Source: Thiotrichaceae bacterium
Lineage (GTDB): Bacteria; Pseudomonadota; Gammaproteobacteria; Thiotrichales; Thiotrichaceae
Assembly: GCA_015494435.1 (NCBI GenBank)
Contig: WGBH01000193.1
Span: 1 to 9,232 of the forward strand
Direction: 5' to 3'
DNA length: 9,232 bases
Shown: piece by piece, positions 1-6,086 of the stretch
Position numbering within the stretch: the first letter of the stretch is position 1
Layout of the letters: each line of letters opens with the position of its first letter
Notes under the pieces: generated by a model
Told to the model about the DNA's origin: nothing
Seen by the model: only the letters and a program-made list of their open reading frames with translations
Database searches by the model: none
Translations under genes and position numbers: made by a program

Positions 1-1
1 A

Positions 2-1759
2 CTTAAGACTACGGGCAATGTAGCTTATTCAGTTCGTCCAATTTCTTTTTCTTTTGAACCGGAAAAAGAAACGAAAATTTCGGAAGAAATTCGGGCTGAC
101 CGGATGACATCCGGGGAATTTGAATTAAGTTTTAAAACATCCGGTTCAATCGAAACCGAATTTTCTGCAGGATCCATTGATGATTTTCTTGCAGGGATGT
201 TTTCCACTTCTTGGACCAAAGATTTACGATTTTATAAAGTCCAAGGCAACCATGTAGACATTCCAACAACTAATACAGTTACCATTACATCCCCAACGGA
301 TTATACGCCTTATTTCCCGGTTGGGAGAATTATTAAATTAGAAGGTTGGAATAACGCTGCTAATAACACTTATGCAGCGGTGACTGGTTCTTCATTTGCT
401 GCAGGCGTAACAACGCTAACATTTGCCGGAACTCCATTTGTTGTTGAAAATGGAAATGAACAATCAGCAATTTTAGATGCAAATGACGCGTTAATTCTAT
501 CCACAGCAATTCAAGCTGATGCCACTGGGTTCCATTCCAATGGTGGTAACGCCTTTACCACCGCTGTGGCCAACGGCCAATTAAAACCAGGTGGGTTTAT
601 TTCAGTCAGTAATTTGGGTGCTGGAGTTGGGACGTTAGTCTTGTCCGGCCAACCTGCAGCACAAGAAATTCTTACGATTTCAGACGGTGAAAGGACGTAT
701 AAATTCCAATTTGTATCGTCTGCCGGTACTGGATCGGATCAAACTGCTGAAGAAGTATTGATTGGAGCTACAACCCAAGAGACCGGACAAAACCTCAGAA
801 ACGCGATCAACAGCCTATATTCTCGAAGATTATTTGGAGTCAGTGCTTCAGAATCTACAGTAGCCCCAAATACGACCGTAACGTTCAAAGTGTACCACGC
901 GGCTGCATCGATCTCTGGTACAATTACAAATGGGGTGATAACCAATTTTTCAGGGTATACAAACAGTACCGGCTTATATAAAATTATTTCTGCCTCAGAT
1001 GATAGGGTAGATGTATCTCCAGCCCCAGAACCAAATACTAATACAGCGGGGGATCGGGTTGTTATTAAGGGTTCTCATGTATCCCCACCGGATGAAAACA
1101 ATATCGTTCCAGCTTCATTCCAATTTGAACCAGCCTTTACGGATATTGGGCTCTATGAAGTATATAAAGGTAACCGTGTCGGGGAAATTACATTAACCGC
1201 CGAAAGTAACGATTTCGTTATGGCGGAAATAAGCCTTGCTGGGACTGAAATCACATTAAGTCCATCACCAATTTTGAGTGATCCTGCTACGGCCACGCAA
1301 ATCGAAGTCCTCACAACTCCAACGATGAATACGTCCAGTAACGTGAAATTCGTTAATAAAGACGGGGCTCCCATGCCACTGGTCATATCATCGTTTGAGA
1401 TGACTATTAGTACAGATTTGCGGCCTTTACAAGTATTGTCAAGTAAATTCCCGGTGGCTGTAAATGAAGGGCGTCTGACTGTTGAAGTCCAACTGCAGAA
1501 TTATTTCACATCACATACCAGCTATCAAGAATTCCTGGATCATGTATCAACTTCTATGGACCTGGCTTTTGAGGGTGTAGATGGGAATTCTTATGTGTTT
1601 AGCTTCCCGAATCTAAGCTATTCATCCAGAACGGCTGAAGTCGGTGGTATCGATGAAGATGTGATCGAAGAACTATCGTTCACAGGACATTTCGATCCAA
1701 CGTCACAAACTTCCATTAAGGTATCTAGGTTTTCATCCGTGTTACCACCAATGGTGTAA
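2..1759 (+). CDS. Major tail tube protein, 5' end missing (Phage_tube_2-like)
   Basis: This is the tail tube subunit that would stack into rings around the tape measure to form the DNA channel. The frame is open to the left edge, so the in-frame ATG at 104 is probably internal and the true start lies outside the window; 585 residues are visible. The stretch SEEIRADR (about residues 27-34), followed by a glycine- and serine-rich strand region and SIDDFLAGMF, matches my memory of the N-terminal half of Phage_tube_2 tail tube proteins. The C-terminal half, with a DIGLYEVYKGNRVGEI strand, a later FEMTIST strand and a GGIDEDVIEELSFTGHFDP end, fits the second half of that family. Between them lie two similar 'GxxIxxxGxxNxxNxxY' units, the second of which is interrupted by an extra domain (see 626-945). 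Its place before chaperone and tape measure genes supports the call. The family assignment is by eye; the tail tube role is likely, the exact family less so. Confidence 0.82.
   Translation, partial: LKTTGNVAYSVRPISFSFEPEKETKISEEIRADRMTSGEFELSFKTSGSIETEFSAGSIDDFLAGMFSTSWTKDLRFYKVQGNHVDIPTTNTVTITSPTDYTPYFPVGRIIKLEGWNNAANNTYAAVTGSSFAAGVTTLTFAGTPFVVENGNEQSAILDANDALILSTAIQADATGFHSNGGNAFTTAVANGQLKPGGFISVSNLGAGVGTLVLSGQPAAQEILTISDGERTYKFQFVSSAGTGSDQTAEEVLIGATTQETGQNLRNAINSLYSRRLFGVSASESTVAPNTTVTFKVYHAAASISGTITNGVITNFSGYTNSTGLYKIISASDDRVDVSPAPEPNTNTAGDRVVIKGSHVSPPDENNIVPASFQFEPAFTDIGLYEVYKGNRVGEITLTAESNDFVMAEISLAGTEITLSPSPILSDPATATQIEVLTTPTMNTSSNVKFVNKDGAPMPLVISSFEMTISTDLRPLQVLSSKFPVAVNEGRLTVEVQLQNYFTSHTSYQEFLDHVSTSMDLAFEGVDGNSYVFSFPNLSYSSRTAEVGGIDEDVIEELSFTGHFDPTSQTSIKVSRFSSVLPPMV
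626..945 (+). other. Extra domain inserted in the tail tube protein
   Basis: This part of the tube gene encodes about 105 residues reading GTLVLSGQPAAQEILTISDG, then YKFQF, a Gly/Ser/Thr stretch, and TGQNLRNAINSLYSR, ending near SGTITNG. The pattern 'tltlsGqP...itisDG..tykFqF...i....T..nLrnAIn' is one I associate with small beta-rich domains scattered through phage virion proteins. It falls between LKPGGFISVSNLG and FSGYTNSTGLYKIISAS, which read as one interrupted unit similar to the earlier unit at about nt 275-440 (PVGRIIKLEGWNNAANNTY). I infer a surface-exposed decoration domain in a loop of the tube subunit. Its boundaries are approximate and its function is unknown. Confidence 0.5.
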
Positions 1760-1765
1760 CACCAT
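1751..1765 (+). other. Perfect hairpin with the tube stop codon in its loop
   Basis: ATGGTG (1751-1756) pairs perfectly with CACCAT (1760-1765), leaving the TAA stop codon (1757-1759) as a three-base loop. A competing stem can form upstream, because CACCA at 1746-1750 also pairs with TGGTG at 1752-1756. The bases after it are AT-rich but not a T-run, so it is not a classic intrinsic terminator. It could protect the mRNA 3' end of the abundant tube message or damp read-through into the chaperone gene; both roles are inferred. Confidence 0.4.
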
Positions 1766-1790
1766 ATAAAATAAAACGGTGTACAGCTAT

Positions 1791-2198
1791 ATGAAACTAA
1801 ACATCGATAAAGAATTTGTCCTTTCCAATATTGACAAGGGAGTTAAAATGGAATTGACGGACGGAGTATATCTAACCGTCCGTCATTTATCATCCAAGCA
1901 TGTTGAAAAAGCTAGATTGGTATTAGAGAAAAAGTTTGGAAAGAAATTCCTCAATGATCCAGATAAACAAGAACGGGATTTGGCATATCTATTGGCATAT
2001 GGAGCGATTGTTGATTGGGAAGGGCTAGAGATTGATGGTGAAAAGGCTGGAAGATATGATCCAAAATTAATGGTTGATATCCTGATTCCTCGACCGATCT
2101 TGCTAAGTGAAATCGCAAAATTCGCTTCTGACAAAGAAAACTATAAAGCCGATGAAGATGATGAACCGATTGATCTAGAAGATCTCCTAAAAAACTAA
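1791..2198 (+). CDS. Tail assembly chaperone, short form (gpG-like)
   Basis: This is a 135-residue soluble protein with an acidic tail (KADEDDEPIDLEDLLKN). It has no signal peptide or membrane segment. Its size and position between tube and tape measure fit the gpG-type chaperone that binds the tape measure during tail assembly. So do the sequence pattern DGVYLTVRHLSS, the middle AIVDWEGLEIDG, and the C-terminal IAKFASDKENY. I chose ATG 1791; a GTG at 1779 would add four residues, and neither has a good Shine-Dalgarno. An in-frame ATG at 1848 is preceded by AAGGGAG at good spacing, but starting there would remove the conserved-looking N-terminal strand. The last sense codons form a slippery heptamer, so a fraction of ribosomes should continue into the -1 frame. 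The chaperone call rests on context and the frameshift more than on sequence similarity. Confidence 0.78.
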   Translation: MKLNIDKEFVLSNIDKGVKMELTDGVYLTVRHLSSKHVEKARLVLEKKFGKKFLNDPDKQERDLAYLLAYGAIVDWEGLEIDGEKAGRYDPKLMVDILIPRPILLSEIAKFASDKENYKADEDDEPIDLEDLLKN

Positions 2199-2608
2199 CC
2201 AAAGCCTTGGACACCAAACTAAAATTCGACCAAGCTTATGGGAGGTTTTCCAAGGCAAAAATCGATGAAATAAACGAACTTCGAAAACGGGAAGGAAAAG
2301 ACCCTATCCTTTCCGACCAATCAGATATTCTAAAAGAACTCTCCCCATTAGAACAATATCTGTTCTCCAATTTTTTAGTTTTAAGCATGTCTAGAAGGGA
2401 TGCAGCAAGCCGGATATCCATGTCAGATATCAAAGCTTTCTGCGAATTAATTGACATGCCATATGATTTGATAGAACTGTTTGTATCTGTGGTCATATCA
2501 TTAGATTCTCATGTTTTTGAATTTTTGGATGGCAGAAGCAAGAAATCTAAAAGTATGAAAAATACAAAGAAAAATCCCTATTTATATCATATGAAGCGTA
2601 GGAAATAG
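1791..2608 (+). CDS. Tail assembly chaperone, -1 frameshift fusion (gpGT-like)
   Basis: This is the predicted long product: codons 1791-2195 in the first frame, then a one-base backward slip so that reading resumes at 2195 (CTA) and runs to TAG at 2606-2608, giving 272 residues. The second part is helical and basic at its end. It contains LEQYLFSNFLVLSMSRRDAA, then ISMSDIKAFCELIDMPYDLI and a FVSVVISLDSHVFEFL helix, which resembles the T part of phage G/GT pairs in having a short arginine-containing helix followed by a 'sDi.af' helix. In lambda and many siphophages the fusion recruits tube subunits to the chaperone-coated tape measure while the short form is made in excess. The same arrangement is inferred here. 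Continuity of the -1 frame across the first stop and the lack of an ATG at its beginning support fusion over an independent gene. Confidence 0.72.
2189..2256 (+). promoter_or_regulatory. Programmed -1 ribosomal frameshift signal
   Basis: The heptamer A AAA AAC at 2189-2195 is in the correct phase (CTA AAA AAC TAA), so both tRNAs can re-pair after slipping back one base. The zero-frame stop follows directly. After an 8-base spacer, GCCTTGGA (2204-2211) pairs perfectly with TCCAAGGC (2249-2256), leaving a 37-base loop in which ACC (2213-2215) and GGT (2244-2246) could add three pairs. The loop is long enough for a pseudoknot, but I see no convincing partner. No Shine-Dalgarno-like stimulator lies just upstream of the heptamer. 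Confidence 0.8.
2207..2608 (+). CDS. Downstream (T) frame of the chaperone pair
   Basis: This frame would be called as a separate 133-residue gene only by accepting TTG at 2207 as its start. That codon lies nine bases after the upstream stop, has no Shine-Dalgarno and sits inside the 5' arm of the predicted frameshift stem. The frame is open further upstream, through 2195 and across the slippery site. I therefore read it as the T domain expressed by frameshifting, not as an independent protein. An automatic annotation might list it as a hypothetical protein. Confidence 0.55.
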   Translation: MDTKLKFDQAYGRFSKAKIDEINELRKREGKDPILSDQSDILKELSPLEQYLFSNFLVLSMSRRDAASRISMSDIKAFCELIDMPYDLIELFVSVVISLDSHVFEFLDGRSKKSKSMKNTKKNPYLYHMKRRK

Positions 2609-2630
2609 ATAATCTTGTTGTGGTTGAATT

Positions 2631-5600
2631 ATGGCTTCCATTCCTTTTGAAATTACAGGCGATGTTTCCAAAGCCAAAAAGGCGATTGATGAAGTGATAA
2701 CAAAACTACGCAACTTTAAGACGGAAGCTAATAACTTACGTATTAATGTTACCGTCAAAAACGTCGAAAGCTCTCTTACAGCGATTATTAACCGCATCAA
2801 AGAATTAAAACAGGATATCCAAACACCTCTTATCTTACAAATCAGTACTGGAGAAGCAACACAAAAAATTATCGCGTTTCAAGGCGTTATCACACAATTA
2901 AAAACAGCCCTCAAAGGTGTAGCCAATACAACCATACAAGTAGCTACCAGTACGGCTATGGATAAAATTGCTCGGGTAACCGGGAGTGTTCGAACTTTAA
3001 GGGATCTTCTCCGCGATGGATTCACGTTGAAGATCTTTATTAGCGAAACAACCAAAAAACTTGAAAGAATTAAAAACCGCTTACAAACATTAAAAGATGT
3101 TATCAACACGGGAATGACCGTTAATATCAATACAAAAAGGGCTCTAAACAAATTAAATACATTGCTCAGTAAAGCAAGAGAATTACAACAAATTCTAGGT
3201 TCAATCCCGGGGGTCAATATCAAAGTTTCTGGTATGGGGACAAATAAATTAAAGGAGGCGGACCAAGCAGCGAAGAGTCTAAAACAAACTGTAGCTGGTG
3301 GTATTAATATTCGTGGAAGAGTCTCTGGGTTTGAACGTCTGCAACAAGCTGTCCAACAATTATTCGGATTGAAAAGATCAGCTACAAATGCTAAACAGGC
3401 AATTGCAGATCTAGCCATTCAATTCGGTATTCTTGGTAGTGCTACAGCTGGGATAGTATATGGGTTGAAAACAATTTCTACCCTTTTTTCCAAGTTTGTA
3501 GACATGTCTCGTGGGGTCCAAACATTTACCAACTCATTCAAAGCGTTAGGAGATTCAAGCGAACAGGTCACCGATAAATTAAAATTAGTAGATCAGATAT
3601 CGGATAAAATGGGGACGAGCTTTGATGCTAACGTCCAATCGTTTCGTAAATTTTCCGCTGCCGCACGAATTGCTGGAACATCTCAACAAGATATCACACG
3701 AGGGTTCATAAATCTTCAAAAAGCACTAGTTACCACCCATGCTTCAGCTTCTGAAACATCTCGAGCTTTCTTAGCTATTGAACAAATGTTCTCTAAAGGG
3801 AAAGTCTCATCGGAAGAGCTGAGAAGGCAGTTAGGTGAGGTTCTCCCAGGTGCATTTGCATTGTTTGCCCAATCATTAGGAGTGACGTCTGGTGAATTAG
3901 ATAAATTATTAAGGCAAGGTAAAGTTACAGCCGAATCTATTATTCCGTTTTTGGATCGTGTTGGGAAACAATTTGAAGGTGGTTTTAAATCTGCCGCCCA
4001 ATCGATCTTTGCTGAAATTGAACGGTTAAAAAATAATTTCGGAACATTAGGTATTGTCGCATCGAAAGCTTTTGGAGAGAATTTTAAAGGCGGTTTAAGA
4101 GCTATTAATAATGCTGTACGAGCGGGGGAAGGACTAAATAAAACTTTTGAAACATTGGGGAGTATTGCTGGGTCTATAGGAAATGTTTTTGCCACAGCAT
4201 TTGGCGGTCTTCTCGGTCTTTTAAATAAGATTCTAACTATTTTAGGTCCTGTTATTGATGCATTTGAATCTCTTTTATCAATTGCAACCCAAATTTTTAA
4301 TTTATTTTCCGTTCGAACAAAAGATCAATTGTCAGATGTATTTGATAATATCCGAGTCAAAGCCATTAAATTAGCCAAATCATTAACAGGATTAGATTTA
4401 TCAAAAATCGGAATTGATACATCAGATGCAGTACTTGAATTAGATAATTTGATTACCCAGGAAAAAGCCTTAGAAACTGCCTTTGCAAATGGATTGATAT
4501 CGGCAGATACTTTTGCGGAAGGATTAAATAAGCTCGGAGGGGCGTTAAAACAGCTAACAGATTTTACAGGATTTCAAGATTCCGATTTTTCAAAAGCTAT
4601 GCAAGATAATTTAAAAGCTTTAGATCCTTTAATAGATAAATTAGCTGGAGGAGGGGAAGAAGCACAGAAATTTAAACAAAATTTACGTGATATGATGGGG
4701 ATTTTCAATGATTCTGCCGTAGACAATTTAACCCAACGGCTAGAAAGACAAATAGAAACTTTACAACAAGCGGCTGAAAATTCCCGAGCTTATTCACGAG
4801 CTATGTCGCTGTTACAAGATGTTATTCCTCAAGATTCTCCCATAACTAAAAGGCTTGATCAAGAAGCTAAATCAGCAGCTAAAAATACGGAGTTTTGGGC
4901 CAAAGCGTTAGGGCGTGTTAAATCCCAATACAATTCCTTGACAGGAAATGTAAATTTAGATAATTTATTCCCAGGCGTTGATAAACAGCAGGTGTTAGAT
5001 AATATAGCCACATCAATGCAAAAAATCCAATCTGCAATAGATGTGTTATCTCAAAAACGCCTGCAGTTACTAAATGCTCCTATCACAGCCCAAACAAAAC
5101 AACAATTATCACAAGTGGAAACGGTATTAGAGAATTTACAAAACAAATTCCAAGAATTACAAAATTTGCAAGACTTGTTCTCTGGGGCTATCGATATCAG
5201 AGAATTTGTCGAAAATATGAAAAGTATAGATAATCTCACTCTATCTCCGGAACAATTTAAAAACTTCGCAGCACAATTGAAACAATCTTTAGGGGTGACA
5301 AAAGAATCGATAAATTTAACCCAACAAGGATTTGATACTTTTTCTCAAACTTTACAACAAATGGGTGAAAATCTTAATTTACCACAATTAACAGAGTTAG
5401 GCCAACGTTTACAAACTTTAGGGAAAGATGCTGGGTCGTCAGGCGAAGGTATAACGAAATTAATCGATGCTGCTACCCAAGGTAAAGAATCAGCATCAAC
5501 GTTATCAACCGCTTGGGACGAAGTAACGAACGCTTTATCTAGAGCTACCACAAAAATTCAAGAAATGATATCCCAATGGAATGCAGTACCAAAAGAAGTA

Positions 5601-6056
5601 AAAACAAAATATATTATTGAAACTGAAGGGCAACCTCCTGCAGGCACGTCCACTCCCGCAGGATCTTATTCGACAGGTTTGCTTGATACCACACCGATCG
5701 CAAAACGAATGGGTAATATTGATAATAAAGGAGGGTTCCCAGCGATTTTACATCCGAATGAATCTGTTGTCCCGCATGATAAAGCCTATTCATTCTTTCA
5801 GCAAATGTTACAAAAAGGGCTGATTAAAGACATTCCACGACAAATGACACAGGAAGGGAATCCAAATGATAAATTAAATACAGCAAGACAAAATATATCC
5901 GAAACAAACAATCGTATACCATCTCCAACATCACTTGTAAATTATATTACAATTAAGGCCCAAGATGTTGAGTCTTTCAACATGTCCGAACCACAAATAT
6001 ATGCTAGATTAGAAGACGCAATTATGCGATCAAAAAGAAAGATAACTGGTGCATGA
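2631..6056 (+). CDS. Tail tape measure protein
   Basis: This 1141-residue protein would set tail length, fill the tube before DNA passage and help DNA cross the host envelope. Residues 4-257 are a run of strand-helix repeats (separate entry). Residues about 290-445 resemble the TMP_3 type domain: KLVDQISDKMGTSF, then an AFLAIEQMFSKGKVSSEELR stretch, LPGAFALFAQSLGVTSGEL and GKVTAESIIPFL. Residues 514-560 are strongly hydrophobic (GNVFATAFGGLLGLLNKILT) and may insert into a membrane. Residues about 600-1000 are Gln-, Leu- and Lys-rich and look like long helices or coiled coil. Near the end, GGFPAILHPNESVVP (1034-1048) and the final 42 residues, containing KAQDVESFNMSEPQI, match endings I know from other tape measure proteins. 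ATG 2631 follows the chaperone stop by 22 bases and has no clear Shine-Dalgarno. At the usual 0.15 nm per residue the tail would be roughly 170 nm, an estimate only. Confidence 0.93.
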   Translation: MASIPFEITGDVSKAKKAIDEVITKLRNFKTEANNLRINVTVKNVESSLTAIINRIKELKQDIQTPLILQISTGEATQKIIAFQGVITQLKTALKGVANTTIQVATSTAMDKIARVTGSVRTLRDLLRDGFTLKIFISETTKKLERIKNRLQTLKDVINTGMTVNINTKRALNKLNTLLSKARELQQILGSIPGVNIKVSGMGTNKLKEADQAAKSLKQTVAGGINIRGRVSGFERLQQAVQQLFGLKRSATNAKQAIADLAIQFGILGSATAGIVYGLKTISTLFSKFVDMSRGVQTFTNSFKALGDSSEQVTDKLKLVDQISDKMGTSFDANVQSFRKFSAAARIAGTSQQDITRGFINLQKALVTTHASASETSRAFLAIEQMFSKGKVSSEELRRQLGEVLPGAFALFAQSLGVTSGELDKLLRQGKVTAESIIPFLDRVGKQFEGGFKSAAQSIFAEIERLKNNFGTLGIVASKAFGENFKGGLRAINNAVRAGEGLNKTFETLGSIAGSIGNVFATAFGGLLGLLNKILTILGPVIDAFESLLSIATQIFNLFSVRTKDQLSDVFDNIRVKAIKLAKSLTGLDLSKIGIDTSDAVLELDNLITQEKALETAFANGLISADTFAEGLNKLGGALKQLTDFTGFQDSDFSKAMQDNLKALDPLIDKLAGGGEEAQKFKQNLRDMMGIFNDSAVDNLTQRLERQIETLQQAAENSRAYSRAMSLLQDVIPQDSPITKRLDQEAKSAAKNTEFWAKALGRVKSQYNSLTGNVNLDNLFPGVDKQQVLDNIATSMQKIQSAIDVLSQKRLQLLNAPITAQTKQQLSQVETVLENLQNKFQELQNLQDLFSGAIDIREFVENMKSIDNLTLSPEQFKNFAAQLKQSLGVTKESINLTQQGFDTFSQTLQQMGENLNLPQLTELGQRLQTLGKDAGSSGEGITKLIDAATQGKESASTLSTAWDEVTNALSRATTKIQEMISQWNAVPKEVKTKYIIETEGQPPAGTSTPAGSYSTGLLDTTPIAKRMGNIDNKGGFPAILHPNESVVPHDKAYSFFQQMLQKGLIKDIPRQMTQEGNPNDKLNTARQNISETNNRIPSPTSLVNYITIKAQDVESFNMSEPQIYARLEDAIMRSKRKITGA
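2640..3401 (+). repeat. N-terminal strand-helix repeats of the tape measure protein
   Basis: About eight degenerate protein repeats of 30-34 residues each begin with a short hydrophobic-alternating strand, followed by an amphipathic helix. The strands begin near residues 4 (IPFEI), 38 (INVTV), 68 (ILQIS), 102 (IQVAT), 133 (LKIFI), 164 (VNINT), 195 (VNIKV) and 225 (INIRG). The helices share an 'L..l...l' core, as in AIINRIKELKQDI, KKLERIKNRLQTLKDV and LNKLNTLLSKARELQ. The DNA itself is not repeated, so the units are old. The period was found by eye. Confidence 0.6.
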
Positions 6057-6086
6057 CCCTATTAAAGAATCTAGAGAAAGCTTACT

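Noticed and set aside
104..106. ATG 104 as the true start of the tube protein
   Set aside because: The frame is open to the left edge, and the residues before it (SEEIRADR) look like a conserved part of the tube family.
1751..1790. Rho-independent terminator after the tube gene
   Set aside because: The 6-bp hairpin is followed by A-rich rather than T-rich sequence, and the next gene begins only 31 bases after the stop codon.
2879..3418. Antisense open frame of 179 residues inside the tape measure gene
   Set aside because: It lies opposite a well-supported gene, is rich in Leu, Val and Cys as expected for the complement of AT-rich helical coding sequence, and has no context.
3716..4195. Antisense open frame of 159 residues inside the tape measure gene
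   Set aside because: It is opposite the conserved tape measure domain; its Pro/Ser/Asn-rich translation looks like a shadow frame.
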